A DNA stretch of 47,804 nt from Candidatus Cardinium hertigii (GCF_003788695.1 NZ_RARA01000027.1:17409-65212); one strand, 5' to 3'; numbered from the stretch's first letter, positions 24,704-33,490 are shown. Program-made: numbers and translations. Notes: a model not told the origin generated them from the letters alone.

Positions 24704-26248
24704 ATGTTACAAAGTGTAAGGTTAATCAGTGGATTAATACTTTTTTTACCTATTCTATTTAGATTCCAAGCCTATGCGCATAGCGTTACTGAGCATAAGC
24801 TTGGAACAATAACCATAAAATCCATAGCCACTATGGATCCAATGCCCGTTAAGCCATATCCTTATCTCCGTTTGATCAAATGGCTTTCCCCTATAACGCA
24901 TAAATCGTTAATTTATAGACATATTGATCTCAAGCCCGGAACTATTTTCCATTACCAAGATCTGCTGCGTATAAAGAAAAAATTATTAGCATTGCCCTAC
25001 TTTTCGACCGTATTCGTTACAAGCAAACCAATTCCTTCTGATAACCAAACAGAAGTGGTTGATATAGTCATACAAACACAGGATCGGTTCCCTATAACTG
25101 CTGATTTTGATCTTGAACAGGGGCCTCTTTTTACCATAAGGCATAACAATGCATGGGGATATGGGCATATTATAAGCAATCAGTTTTTTCTAAAAAAAAG
25201 ATGGGGATATGGGTTAGAATATGAGCTACCTAGCTTAAATGGGAATTATCTACTAGGGGGTCAATGTTATAGACAAATAAGGAATAAAAAGAAAAAAGAG
25301 GATTCTTATAAATTTGATTTTCAAAATCTATGGATCGGTAAGTTTTTTTACATAAAAGCAACAACAGAACTTTTGTCCTATTATTGGCTTGTTGCCTTGA
25401 GTGGTTATAACAAAAAATTTGTTATACGTCCTACTGTTACCAATATGGAAAATAGGCCTTATCATAACCAAAAATTTATTTTAGCCAAACTAGGATGGGT
25501 AGTAGATGGTTACGTAAGCATAAAGAATGTATATGCGCTTGAGTGTTTGGAGCTATTACCCAAGGGAGGATCTATAGAAATATTATGTGGGTACCAAAAA
25601 AGTGAATATAATAGAAATAGGCCATATGTCGGCATGTCTTGCATTAAAAATGTAGTAAATACTTCCTCTTCTTTTTGCAAATATTTACACTTGAGCTGTA
25701 AAACAGCTGCTTTTCTTCATAAAAAAGTTTTAGAAGAAGGAGTGTTGGCATTAAAATTAGATTATGTTGGTTCTCTCATGTATACAGAGTATAATGATAT
25801 TCGGCAATTTATCCGTATGAACTATATCACAGGTTACCGTATGCCCAAGGAACGGATGTTGGGAATCAGTGAGCGTGATCCTGAGGAATTAGCAAAACCT
25901 GAAAAAGAGGATCTGTATGGCATTAGTCAGCCTATCAATGCACGGCTACATGTGGATGTGTATAGCACCTTCCATAGGCCTATGGTAGTAAAACCCCTAC
26001 GTTTTGTTGTGCTTGGATTTACTAAATTTATAGCGCTCTACAATCGCAATAATGCGTTATTGAATCCCACATTGATAAACAATTATGGAGTGGCTCTTCG
26101 ACTAGCGCATATGATCAGACCATGGCCCACACTGGAGTTGGCCATGGCGTATAGCCCCTTATTACGCAAGATGGTACCATCGGTAACGCTTTCTATTTGT
26201 CATTTTAAGAATAATATAGCTAAGCCTACACTTGTGCCTTACAGTTAA
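24704..26248 (+). CDS. outer-membrane beta-barrel protein with POTRA-like domain (Omp85-like)
   Basis: ATG 24704 gives MLQSVRLISG followed by a hydrophobic core and a signal-peptidase site near QAYA|HS (about residue 25). An ATG 54 bases upstream would spoil the signal peptide. The next 120 residues contain a POTRA-like pattern: HIDLKPGTIFHYQDLLRIKKK, LLALPYFSTVFV, then VDIVIQTQDRFPI. The remaining 370 residues alternate in beta-strand style with many aromatic residues, as in a barrel, ending in VTLSICHFKNN. At 514 residues it is shorter than BamA, and only one POTRA is visible. It is probably an Omp85-superfamily protein of unknown cargo rather than BamA itself. Confidence 0.65.
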   Translation: MLQSVRLISGLILFLPILFRFQAYAHSVTEHKLGTITIKSIATMDPMPVKPYPYLRLIKWLSPITHKSLIYRHIDLKPGTIFHYQDLLRIKKKLLALPYFSTVFVTSKPIPSDNQTEVVDIVIQTQDRFPITADFDLEQGPLFTIRHNNAWGYGHIISNQFFLKKRWGYGLEYELPSLNGNYLLGGQCYRQIRNKKKKEDSYKFDFQNLWIGKFFYIKATTELLSYYWLVALSGYNKKFVIRPTVTNMENRPYHNQKFILAKLGWVVDGYVSIKNVYALECLELLPKGGSIEILCGYQKSEYNRNRPYVGMSCIKNVVNTSSSFCKYLHLSCKTAAFLHKKVLEEGVLALKLDYVGSLMYTEYNDIRQFIRMNYITGYRMPKERMLGISERDPEELAKPEKEDLYGISQPINARLHVDVYSTFHRPMVVKPLRFVVLGFTKFIALYNRNNALLNPTLINNYGVALRLAHMIRPWPTLELAMAYSPLLRKMVPSVTLSICHFKNNIAKPTLVPYS

Positions 26249-26370
26249 TAGTTACTGATATTATGTAGTGGCTTATTTCGCATCCAAACTTTTGACGCTT
26301 GAGAAGGTGATTAGATACGATGTGCGTAAGATACGCAATGAAAATAGTGCATTCCTTATTTACCTATCAT

Positions 26371-27717
26371 ATGTTTTCTATAGAAGAACTTTATCAAAAA
26401 TATTTGATCAATCGGGCGGTAACCATTGACGCTCGTCATGTCCCTCCAGGGGCACTTTTTTTTGCTATTCGAGGTACTCGTTTTAATGGTAATGCCTTTG
26501 CTGCAGAAGCCTTAGCAAAAGGGGCCAGTTATGCCATTATAGATGACCCTGCCTATGCAGGGCCATCCACTGCTTATATAGTGGTAGAGGATAGTCTCTC
26601 TATGTTAGTGCAACTCGCCTCTTACCATCGTTCGCAATATGGTCCTGATTTTTCTATTATAGCTGTAACAGGCTCTTATGGTAAAACTACTACTAAAGAA
26701 CTTATTTATAGTGTTTTAAGCACTACTTATAGAACAGTAGCTACCAAGGGCAACTTGAATACTATTATTGGGATTGCTTTAACACTTTTGAAATTGGCTC
26801 AAGATACTCAAATAGCTGTTATAGAGATGGGTGCCACACAATTGGATGATATTGCCTTATGTTGTAAAATAGTTCAACCTACGCATGGCCTTATTACTGC
26901 TATTGGAGAGGTTCATTTAGAAGTAACTGGTAGCTTAAAGCGTGTGACGCAGGGTAAAGGATTTGGTACTTTAGAGGGCGTGATACAAGGTAAAGGAGAA
27001 TTATATGATTACCTCTATATTACTGGGGGGATTGTTTTTTTGAATACGCTAGACCCTTTATTACTAACTTTAAGCAAACGTTTTACCCAGCCTATTACTT
27101 ATCCTCAAGCTACCGATTATGCACCGCTTGATTTGATGGCCGAGGAGCCTTTTTTACGTTATAGATCGGCAGAAGGAGCGGAAGTTACTACCCATTTATT
27201 AGGAAAATCCCATATATATAATATAGCAGCAGCGCTTTGTGTAGCCAAGTATTTTAAGGTAGCCCCAGCGGCAGCCCATCAAGCCATTCAAGCCTATATT
27301 CCCGCCAATAAACGGATGGAGTTTGTTACCAAAGGTAGCAACCAATTCATTATTGATAGCTATAATGCAAGTCCTGCTTCGGTGCAGTTAGCACTTGATG
27401 CACTGTTACAATTGAAAGTACGTTATCGGGTGGTGATTTTGGGTGATATGGCTGAATTAGGGAGCCAAACTACTGCTTGGCATAACAAGATTGTTAAACA
27501 GCTTTTGCATCCTGGTTATGATTTGGTTCTACTATGTGGTGCTTTTTTTATGGCTGCTGTAGATAAGGTATTTCATGCTAAAATGCATGGTTTTGCTAAT
27601 AAAGAAGTGTTAGCTGATTATTTACGTAGTCATCATTTTCAACATAGTGGAATTTTATTCAAGGGGGGGAATACCGTAGAAATACATACGCTAGTAGAGC
27701 TAGTAAGGGAGCCATAA
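26371..27717 (+). CDS. murF: UDP-N-acetylmuramoyl-tripeptide--D-alanyl-D-alanine ligase MurF
   Basis: MurF adds D-Ala-D-Ala to the peptidoglycan precursor. With the start at ATG 26371 (MFSIEELYQKY) the protein has 448 residues. Upstream in-frame ATGs at 26320 and 26338 are possible but give no conserved sequence. Visible motifs are DARHVPPGALFFAIRGTRFNG (N-terminal domain, first part), the ATP loop GSYGKTTTKE (Tyr where Asn is usual), KGNLNTIIGI, EMGATQLDDI, and the C-terminal domain with IDSYNASPASV and GDMAELG. A stretch RVTQGKGFGTLEGVIQGKGE contains an insertion of about 12 residues with an internal near-repeat (VTQGKG/VIQGKG) compared with the usual family pattern. It indicates that peptidoglycan steps are retained at least in part. 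Confidence 0.93.
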   Translation: MFSIEELYQKYLINRAVTIDARHVPPGALFFAIRGTRFNGNAFAAEALAKGASYAIIDDPAYAGPSTAYIVVEDSLSMLVQLASYHRSQYGPDFSIIAVTGSYGKTTTKELIYSVLSTTYRTVATKGNLNTIIGIALTLLKLAQDTQIAVIEMGATQLDDIALCCKIVQPTHGLITAIGEVHLEVTGSLKRVTQGKGFGTLEGVIQGKGELYDYLYITGGIVFLNTLDPLLLTLSKRFTQPITYPQATDYAPLDLMAEEPFLRYRSAEGAEVTTHLLGKSHIYNIAAALCVAKYFKVAPAAAHQAIQAYIPANKRMEFVTKGSNQFIIDSYNASPASVQLALDALLQLKVRYRVVILGDMAELGSQTTAWHNKIVKQLLHPGYDLVLLCGAFFMAAVDKVFHAKMHGFANKEVLADYLRSHHFQHSGILFKGGNTVEIHTLVELVREP

Positions 27718-27780
27718 GATTTTATATTTTCGTTATGTTTTAGTAACTTTATGCTAGCCTTCGTATGGTGAGATTTTAAC

Positions 27781-27869
27781 GGATAGGTGGGTGAGTGGCT
27801 GAAACCAGCAGTTTGCTAAACTGCCGTATGGATTACTCTGTACCGGGGGTTCGAATCCCCCCCTATCCG
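27781..27869 (+). tRNA. tRNA-Ser(GCT)
   Basis: Acceptor stem GGATAGG/CCTATCC, a long variable arm (class II), T-loop ggttcgaatcc, and anticodon GCT in tttGCTaaa. Decodes AGC and AGU. No CCA is encoded. Confidence 0.95.
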
Positions 27870-27899
27870 CTTATTTTAGAGAAAGCGCCTGTTTTAATT

Positions 27900-27974
27900 C
27901 GGGGCGTAGCGTAGCTCGGTTATCGCGTCTGCTTTGGGAGCAGAAGGTCGCAGGTTCGAATCCTGCCGCCCCGA
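27900..27974 (+). tRNA. tRNA-Pro(TGG)
   Basis: Acceptor stem CGGGGCG/CGCCCCG, anticodon loop ttTGGga on stem TCTGC/GCAGA, T-arm ggttcgaatcc. Discriminator A, no encoded CCA. It lies 30 bases after tRNA-Ser, so likely one transcript. Confidence 0.95.
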
Positions 27975-28065
27975 CGGCCTCTTTATATCATAATTATAGA
28001 AACAAATAGAAAAAAGGTCAGTATCATGCTGGAATGCTTAGATACATTTTGTATGCGTTTTTGTG

Positions 28066-28142
28066 GGTTCCGTAGCTCAATTGGATAGAGCAACTGCCTT
28101 CTAAGCAGTAGGTTGAAGGTTCGAGTCCTTCCGGTACCACCA
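28066..28142 (+). tRNA. tRNA-Arg(TCT)
   Basis: Anticodon TCT in ctTCTaa on stem ACTGC/GCAGT. T-arm GAAGG ttcgagt CCTTC. The 3' end accCCA-type reads cggtaccacca, so CCA is encoded. The acceptor stem GGTTCCG/CGGTACC has a T-T mismatch at the fourth pair. Confidence 0.92.
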
Positions 28143-28160
28143 TTGTTTGGTGGCGTTTTT
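28137..28160 (+). terminator. possible terminator overlapping the tRNA-Arg 3' end
   Basis: CCACC (28137-28141) and GGTGG (28149-28153) can pair, followed by cgttttt. The stem is short and shares bases with the tRNA, so the case is modest. Confidence 0.35.
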
Positions 28161-28196
28161 ACCGAAAGGGGAATCGATATGCTAAATGTATTTCTA

Positions 28197-28466
28197 CTAC
28201 TCCCATAATAATTTCAATACTATAATAGCCGCAGCGCATGCTAATGTGATACTGCTTTGTATAATAAGAGGCGTTAATGATAACGCTATTCCATAAATAA
28301 TCCATAATAATGAATCAATAGTAATTACTATATACATTATTAATGAAATACTTTTTGTAGAACGGGATAATACAATTTTTATTAGTTGAGGCAAAAGCGA
28401 TAGCGTACCTAACCCCGCTGCTATGAATCCTAGTATTTCTATGTGTTTTACTGTATACTGCAACAT
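28197..28466 (-). CDS. SemiSWEET / PQ-loop membrane protein
   Basis: The 89-residue protein has three membrane helices and the PQ-loop signature LLPQLIKIVLSRSTKSIS at residues 25-42, then MYIVITIDSLLWIIYGIALS. These features define bacterial SemiSWEETs, which dimerise to pass sugars or other small solutes across the inner membrane by facilitated diffusion. The usual Asn of the third helix appears as Gln (IIQSSIT), so the substrate may differ. It is a single gene downstream of and opposite to the tRNA cluster. Such a transporter would suit uptake from host cytosol, but the substrate cannot be told from sequence. Confidence 0.85.
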   Translation of the reverse strand: MLQYTVKHIEILGFIAAGLGTLSLLPQLIKIVLSRSTKSISLIMYIVITIDSLLWIIYGIALSLTPLIIQSSITLACAAAIIVLKLLWE

Positions 28467-28926
28467 ATATTATTATATTAATGTATTATGTTTTGTTAGG
28501 ACTTGGCCGGCCCGTTCCTTTGAACAAGGCCTCCGGTAATACATTTACCTGAACAGATCCACCTATCTACTACAGGCTTACCAACAATTTACATATTTTC
28601 TAGTTGATTTTAGATACTGTATAAGCTTTTTTACTAATTTTTCTTTTTTACTAAATTTGGAATACAAATTAATAAGGATAATTTCTTTGAATTTTTACGC
28701 CAATGATTGGTATGGATTGAGCATTAGATCATTCTCTGCAACCTTTTTATATTGGCTCTTTTTTTATTAAATTTGCCTGTATTTGTATTGTTAACAGGGA
28801 GCAGGAGTAGGAATAGGATGGTATTTCGGATGCTTATGGATTAACCATTAGATAATACATATAAGTACAAGTTAGATAATACATACAAGAAGAGTTAGAT
28901 TTTTAAAATATTATAAATTAATGCAT
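28467..28926. other. intergenic region upstream of rplY
   Basis: A GC-rich patch (ggccggcccgttcctttgaa, about 28506-28545) can form short GGCC-type pairings and contains gaacaaggc, similar to the inner end of the dispersed repeats. Candidate -7 elements TAAATTTG occur near 28653 and 28766 without a convincing TTTG partner. A short direct repeat (taagtacaagttagataata / cataca) precedes the gene. No RNA gene recognised. Confidence 0.35.
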
Positions 28927-29514
28927 ATGAAAACAATAGAGATTTTAGGGTATAAAAGAGCAAATCTCGGTAAGGTTGAATCTAAAAAGTTAAGAATAGA
29001 TGCACAGGTACCTGGTGTACTATATGGAGGAACAGATCAAGTGCATTTTTCTGTGCCTATGGTTTTTTTACGTGATTTGGTTTACACGCCTCATGCGCAT
29101 TTTGTAGATTTAAATATTGAAGGATCTGTTTACAGATGTATTTTACAAGAAATACAATTCCATCCTGTAAGTGAAATGATATTGCATGTAGATTTCTTGC
29201 AAATTTTTGATGACAAAAAAATAAAAATGGAAATACCTACGGCATGCACTGGCAAAGCGAAAGGTGTGGAAAAAGGGGGTGTTCTTTCTAAAAAACAAAG
29301 AAAGCTAGTTGTGTTTGCTTACCCTAAAGATATGCCATCTGTATTGGATATAGACGTTTCTGAACTTGATTTGGGTCATATTGTGCGCGTACATCAAATT
29401 CCCACAAAACACTATACCATTTTGGCATTGCCTAATACTCCAATAGCTTCTATTGAGATTCCAAGGGCATTGCGTAGTGCTACAAGTAAAGAGGAGAAAA
29501 AGGGTAAGAAGTAG
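28927..29514 (+). CDS. rplY: 50S ribosomal protein bL25 (CTC form)
   Basis: bL25 binds 5S rRNA on the large subunit. The protein opens MKTIEILGYKRANLGKVESK, the standard beginning for Bacteroidota, which is why ATG 28927 is preferred over ATG 28921 (adds Met-His). It has the N-terminal 5S-binding domain (residues 1-90, VPGVLYGG), the linker, and the C-terminal TL5-like domain (95-180). A short Lys-rich tail (KEEKKGKK) ends the 195-residue chain. pth begins 28 bases downstream, the classical rplY-pth pairing. Confidence 0.95.
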   Translation: MKTIEILGYKRANLGKVESKKLRIDAQVPGVLYGGTDQVHFSVPMVFLRDLVYTPHAHFVDLNIEGSVYRCILQEIQFHPVSEMILHVDFLQIFDDKKIKMEIPTACTGKAKGVEKGGVLSKKQRKLVVFAYPKDMPSVLDIDVSELDLGHIVRVHQIPTKHYTILALPNTPIASIEIPRALRSATSKEEKKGKK

Positions 29515-29542
29515 TATAAAAACAGAAATCTACTTTTCTGTT

Positions 29543-30100
29543 ATGAAGCTATTGCTAGTTGGATTGGGCAATATCGGTGCCGATTATGTTTATACCAGGC
29601 ATAATGTGGGCTTTTTGGTAATAGATCATCTGGCACGCCAACAAAAAGTTACTTTCCAGGCAGACCGATTGGCTGTTATGGCTTCTTTTGCTTATAAAGA
29701 TCATCAAGTCTATTTGATTAAGCCGACAACCTATATGAATAACAGTGGTAAAGCTGTTAGATATTGGTTGAATACCTTACAAATACCGATTGAACAAATG
29801 GTGGTAACAGCAGATGACGTTACGCTACCTTTTGGTACCATGCGTTTGCGTGCCCAAGGTTCTGCTGCAGGCCACAATGGTCTAAAAAGCATCGCTGCTT
29901 TTTTAGCAGCAGATTATTATCCCCGTCTTCGTGTGGGCATTGGTAATGATTTTCCTAAAGGAGGCCTTGGTGATTTTGTTATGGAAAATTTTTCACCAAA
30001 GGCCTTAAAAGAACTCTCTTTTCAGCTAGACAAGGCAAGTGAAATATTACTTACCTGGTGCCATGCTGGCATCGTACATGCTATGAACCAGTTTAATTAG
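29543..30100 (+). CDS. pth: peptidyl-tRNA hydrolase
   Basis: Pth recycles peptidyl-tRNAs that drop off the ribosome. ATG 29543 gives MKLLLVGLGNIGADYVYTRH, the family start, with the catalytic His in TRHNVGF. Also visible are KPTTYMNNSGKAV (substrate-binding Asn), DDVTLPFG and GSAAGHNGLKSI, and the chain of 185 residues is typical. The frame is open upstream inside rplY but that is not conserved. GNIG replaces the more common GNPG. Co-transcribed with rplY. Confidence 0.95.
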   Translation: MKLLLVGLGNIGADYVYTRHNVGFLVIDHLARQQKVTFQADRLAVMASFAYKDHQVYLIKPTTYMNNSGKAVRYWLNTLQIPIEQMVVTADDVTLPFGTMRLRAQGSAAGHNGLKSIAAFLAADYYPRLRVGIGNDFPKGGLGDFVMENFSPKALKELSFQLDKASEILLTWCHAGIVHAMNQFN

Positions 30101-30136
30101 GGGTATTGTGCTATAAGCACAATTGTAGGAATTGTG

Positions 30137-30160
30137 GCAAAGCTAATCCGTTAGCTTTGC
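30137..30160. terminator. hairpin between convergent pth and HU genes
   Basis: GCAAAGCTAA (30137-30146) and TTAGCTTTGC (30151-30160) form a perfect 10-bp stem with a 4-base loop. No T-run on either side, so termination strength is uncertain; position between convergent genes supports the call. Confidence 0.5.
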
Positions 30161-30244
30161 ACAACGTCTTTCCTAATTCAGTTATTGTACCCAGCTATTT
30201 TATAGCCTTAGCAATAAAAATTGATATCTAGTGCTAATATAACG

Positions 30245-30526
30245 TTATGTAAGAGCTTTAATTTTTGCTGCAAAAAACTTAGAGGGTTTAAAAGACGGAA
30301 TATAATGCTCTTCTACAATAATAGCAGTGTTGGCACTAATGTTACGTCCAATTTTTCTTGCTCGTTTCTTTTTAAAAAAGCTCCCAAATCCACTAAAATG
30401 CACACGTTGATTGTCTACTACAGAATCTTGGATTACAGAAAATAATCCATCTATGATGTTCTTTATATCTTCTTTGTCTAGCCCAGTTTTACGGGAAATT
30501 GCTAAAATTACTTCTGCTTTAGTCAT
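30245..30526 (-). CDS. HU/IHF-family DNA-binding protein
   Basis: The 93-residue protein begins MTKAEVILAISRKTGLDKED and carries the typical VHFSGFGSFFKKKRARKIGRN segment in shortened form. The beta-arm region follows, then PSFKPSKFFAAKIK at the end. These are the dimerisation helices, DNA-binding arms and C-terminal helix of HU/IHF proteins that bend and compact DNA. Arm sequence (RNISANTAIIVEEHYIPSF) is closer to the IHF-like proteins common in Bacteroidota than to E. coli HU. Monocistronic. Confidence 0.93.
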   Translation of the reverse strand: MTKAEVILAISRKTGLDKEDIKNIIDGLFSVIQDSVVDNQRVHFSGFGSFFKKKRARKIGRNISANTAIIVEEHYIPSFKPSKFFAAKIKALT

Positions 30527-30740
30527 GGTTTATGAATTGATTTAAAAATTGTATGATACGGTATCTAAGTTCGAATTTTATTTTGATACATCATCATTTA
30601 CGGTAAATTAATGAAAATGGAGCCATATATTAGACACATTTGTTTTTTTCTACTTGTAACAAGGTAATTAATACGCTTATATAATTACATGCGACCGTTT
30701 GAAATTGCAATAATTCTCTCTAAATAAGATGCTTATTATT

Positions 30741-30772
30741 TTTGATAAATAAAAATTTATCCACTACATTTG
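30741..30772 (+). promoter_or_regulatory. strong Bacteroidota promoter for tRNA-Asp
   Basis: TTTG (30741-30744), 20-base spacer, TACATTTG (30765-30772): an exact match to TTTG-N19-21-TAnnTTTG. Predicted start near 30779, 26 bases before the tRNA. Confidence 0.7.
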
Positions 30773-30804
30773 TACGTAGATGTAGCAATTCTTTTTTATT
30801 AAAG

Positions 30805-30878
30805 GGTCTGGTAGTTCAGTTGGTTAGAATGCCTGCCTGTCACGTAGGAGGTCGCGGGTTCGAGTCCCGTCCAGACCG
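30805..30878 (+). tRNA. tRNA-Asp(GTC)
   Basis: Acceptor GGTCTGG/CCAGACC, anticodon GTC in ctGTCac on stem CTGCC..., T-arm gcgggttcgagtcccgt, discriminator G. No CCA encoded. Confidence 0.96.
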
Positions 30879-31014
30879 CTATTATTTGGTATATATTATA
30901 ATTTAGATTAGTGATTATATCAAGAATTGCTCCTCTAATCATATAAGGGCTTTGCAGTAGCGCCATCAGCTCTATACGTAAATCTATCTACTTTGTTTTT
31001 TCATAGTTATACGC

Positions 31015-31482
31015 ATGATTCAAAGAATTCAATCGCTCTATTTAGCTGTTGTATCTATTTTTATGGTCATTTTTCTGTGTGTTTCTGTTTGGATAAAAAT
31101 GTCATTGCATAATGCCTGTTCTTTTCTCCTGACGCCCTATGCACTGGTTGGTTCTAGTGGTCAGTATATTACCATGCCTTATGGATTAACTTGTTTGTTA
31201 GCTTGTTTAAGTATATTAAGTGCTGCATATGCTATTGTTCGGCATGATAATAGAAAGTTACAGCTTCGTTTAACCTTTGGCATAAACGTTATATTAATTC
31301 TATTATTGGTATGGGTTTTTTGGCTTATTAGAAAGGCCGATAGCACATATTTGCTAGTAGATGGTATAAGCAGCTATAAAGCAGGCATTGTATTGCCTTT
31401 TATGGCTTTATTAGCTAACGTATTAGCCCGCCATCATATTAAAAATGATGAGAGGCTGGTTAATGAAGATAATTTAAGGTAA
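31015..31482 (+). CDS. DUF4293 four-helix membrane protein
   Basis: The 155-residue protein starts MIQRIQSLYLAVVSIFMVIF and has four predicted membrane helices at about 8-28, 58-78, 86-106 and 120-138. It ends in a charged tail with KNDERLVNEDNLR. Both the start (MIQRIQ..YL) and the end (a KDE+LV..D.LR motif) are the hallmarks of DUF4293, a Bacteroidota-specific membrane family of unknown function. It lies downstream of tRNA-Asp on the same strand, 136 bases apart. Confidence 0.85.
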   Translation: MIQRIQSLYLAVVSIFMVIFLCVSVWIKMSLHNACSFLLTPYALVGSSGQYITMPYGLTCLLACLSILSAAYAIVRHDNRKLQLRLTFGINVILILLLVWVFWLIRKADSTYLLVDGISSYKAGIVLPFMALLANVLARHHIKNDERLVNEDNLR

Positions 31483-31682
31483 TGTTTATGCAAAGTCCGT
31501 TAGAAATGCCGCATGAGAGAAATCACCATGAAGGCTGGATAATGGTAAGCGTTTATTAGCATCTAAGCTCTCCGCGCTATGCGGCTTTGTGCCAGCCAGT
31601 ACCATGACAATCCACCAGCGCGTTTGGTTCTAGACCGATGATGGGAAAACCTGGCGGGCATTGTGATGAAGATGCTGACGTT
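31483..31682. other. unexplained relatively GC-rich island
   Basis: From about 31490 to 31680 the base composition is clearly richer in G and C than its surroundings (for example ctctccgcgctatgcggctt). No ORF longer than about 25 codons fits a family I recognise in any frame. GGCTGG (about 31532) and CCAGCC (about 31592) could close a stem. It might be a foreign remnant or a structured RNA; it does not match RNase P, tmRNA or SRP RNA core motifs. Confidence 0.35.
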
Positions 31683-32813
31683 TTAGCTGGTACACAGTTG
31701 CCTCAAACATTCAACTGTTTTTGTAATCTCTGCACGAGTAGTATATTTACTAAAGGAGAAACGTATGGCATGAGGGGTTTCTTTTTGTAAAGCGGCTATA
31801 ACGAGCGAGCCTGTATCACTTCCACTTGTACAAGCACTGCCTGTAGAAGCTGCTATCCCATGAATAGCTAGATTATAAATAAGCATATCGCTGTCCTGCC
31901 AAGCAGGCAATGAAATGTTTAATAAAGTGGAACTGCTTTTGGTTAAACTTTCGCTATGGCCATTAAATTTCACGTTAGGAACGTGCATTTTTAATAGTTC
32001 TATCATATATTTTTTAATAGAAAATAAATGATTGGCTATTTTTATCCGGTCTCGAAAAGCAATTTCTAGGGCTTTGGCCATTCCAACAATGTGTGCTACA
32101 TTTTCAGTACCTCCGCGCATATTTAATTCTTGACTTCCTCCACAAATAAGTGGCGTAATGGAAACTTTGGGGTCAATATACACAAATCCAATACCTATAG
32201 GTCCGTGTATTTTGTGTGCAGATCCGACTGCAAGCTGGAGCGATCGGAAGTCATGGGTTAGATAATAGATACTTTGGATGGTATCTGAATGAAAAAATGC
32301 ATTATATTTTTGGCAAAGCTGACCAATGGCCACTATATCTGTTATATTACCAATTTCATGATTAACCTGCATAAAACTTAATAAAGCATGACCATGACTA
32401 TGACTTTGTAGCCACTGTTCTATTTCATCAAGAAATAGATCTCCACTTTGGTTAACACGCGCATAGGTTAACGTAATTTTGCCCTGTTGCGCTAGTTTTT
32501 CTAGCGGCGCACGCACAGAAAGATGTTCCAATGGAGAAGTTAAAACAGCTTGGATATGCATCGCTTCTACAATCCCCCTTAATAGCATATTATTCCCTTC
32601 TGTACCTCCAGAGGTAAACAATATTTCAGAAGGAGAAACATTGCATAACATAGCTATTTTTTTTCTAGCTTTTTCAATTGCAGATTTAACCCGACAACCA
32701 TATCGATGAATAGAGGAGGGATTTCCAAAAATATTAGTCATATAAGGAATCATATCATCCAATACTTCTGGATCTAATTTGGTTGTAGCTGCATTATCTA
32801 AATAGATATCCAT
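31683..32813 (-). CDS. cysteine desulfurase (IscS/NifS family)
   Basis: This PLP enzyme takes sulfur from cysteine for Fe-S clusters and tRNA thiolation. The 376-residue protein starts MDIYLDNAATTKLDPEV and contains TSGGTEGNN, the PLP-binding Lys in SAHKIHGPIG (about residue 204), and the persulfide Cys in GSACTSGS (about residue 326). Length and the GSACTSG loop place it in the IscS/NifS group. It starts one base after the preceding DUF6913 gene ends, so they form an operon. No IscU or SufE gene is visible nearby. Confidence 0.92.
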   Translation of the reverse strand: MDIYLDNAATTKLDPEVLDDMIPYMTNIFGNPSSIHRYGCRVKSAIEKARKKIAMLCNVSPSEILFTSGGTEGNNMLLRGIVEAMHIQAVLTSPLEHLSVRAPLEKLAQQGKITLTYARVNQSGDLFLDEIEQWLQSHSHGHALLSFMQVNHEIGNITDIVAIGQLCQKYNAFFHSDTIQSIYYLTHDFRSLQLAVGSAHKIHGPIGIGFVYIDPKVSITPLICGGSQELNMRGGTENVAHIVGMAKALEIAFRDRIKIANHLFSIKKYMIELLKMHVPNVKFNGHSESLTKSSSTLLNISLPAWQDSDMLIYNLAIHGIAASTGSACTSGSDTGSLVIAALQKETPHAIRFSFSKYTTRAEITKTVECLRQLCTS

Positions 32814-32814
32814 A

Positions 32815-33363
32815 CTAGCTCTCCATACATCCAGTATAATGTAACATTTGATGGGTTAATCGTTTCATATCTTCTATGGGAATGGTTCGTCTTACTTTTA
32901 CCATCACTTCAAATAAACTTCTGCGCATAGGATCAAAATGCCCTACACGACATTTAGCTCGATTATGCGCTATGATATAATCTAACACTGGATTGGTTTC
33001 CATATCTACATGAAATAGATAATCAAAAGAAACATCTATGAATTTTTGTATACGATCATTTTTTATTTTGCCAAAAGCGGTAATGGCTTCATGCCCAAAA
33101 GCATATAGTAAACTACTACTAGGGTACACCCGATCCTTTTCTGTAGTGTAACACACTACAATAACTTTTTTATCCAAATTTTTTAACTCTCGAATAAAAC
33201 GTTGTACGATTTCATGTTTGGCAGGTGCCTCATAACTATACATTACCCCTATAGTGGCTGCTTTTTTCAGTCCTACATTGCTACGCTCAATAGCTATTTT
33301 TTTCGACAAAAATCGGGAAATGATTTTTAAAATAAAAAACTTGAACGTTAAATATAGGTTCAT
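32815..33363 (-). CDS. DUF6913-family protein
   Basis: ATG 33363 gives MNLYLTFKFFILKI; an in-frame ATG at 33402 would add 13 residues. The protein of 182 residues has a basic amphipathic N-terminus, a segment IGVMYSYEAPAKHEIVQRF, then VIVVCYTTEKDRVYPS. Later it has FDYLFHVDMETNPVLDYIIA and KCRVGHFDPM. This pattern matches the small Bacteroidota-specific family catalogued as DUF6913; no function is known. Its stop is directly followed by the cysteine desulfurase start, which hints at a shared pathway but is not proof. Confidence 0.6.
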   Translation of the reverse strand: MNLYLTFKFFILKIISRFLSKKIAIERSNVGLKKAATIGVMYSYEAPAKHEIVQRFIRELKNLDKKVIVVCYTTEKDRVYPSSSLLYAFGHEAITAFGKIKNDRIQKFIDVSFDYLFHVDMETNPVLDYIIAHNRAKCRVGHFDPMRRSLFEVMVKVRRTIPIEDMKRLTHQMLHYTGCMES

Positions 33364-33490
33364 AACTGTATAGAGGTCAAGGGGTAATCTTATAAACAGC
33401 AAAAATGCATGCTCATGCTCAGACAGGTATTCAAGTTACAAGTTTTAATTAGTTTTCTCAACCACTCTTTTATATTATACTAGATTTAAT

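Noticed and set aside
24704..26248. Calling the POTRA/barrel protein BamA
   Set aside because: Only one POTRA-like unit is visible and the chain is too short; I see no clear BamA-specific VRGF motif.
31487..31682. RNase P RNA or tmRNA in the GC-rich island
   Set aside because: Contains aaagtccg but lacks the other conserved RNase P segments, and has no tRNA-like ends or tag frame for tmRNA.
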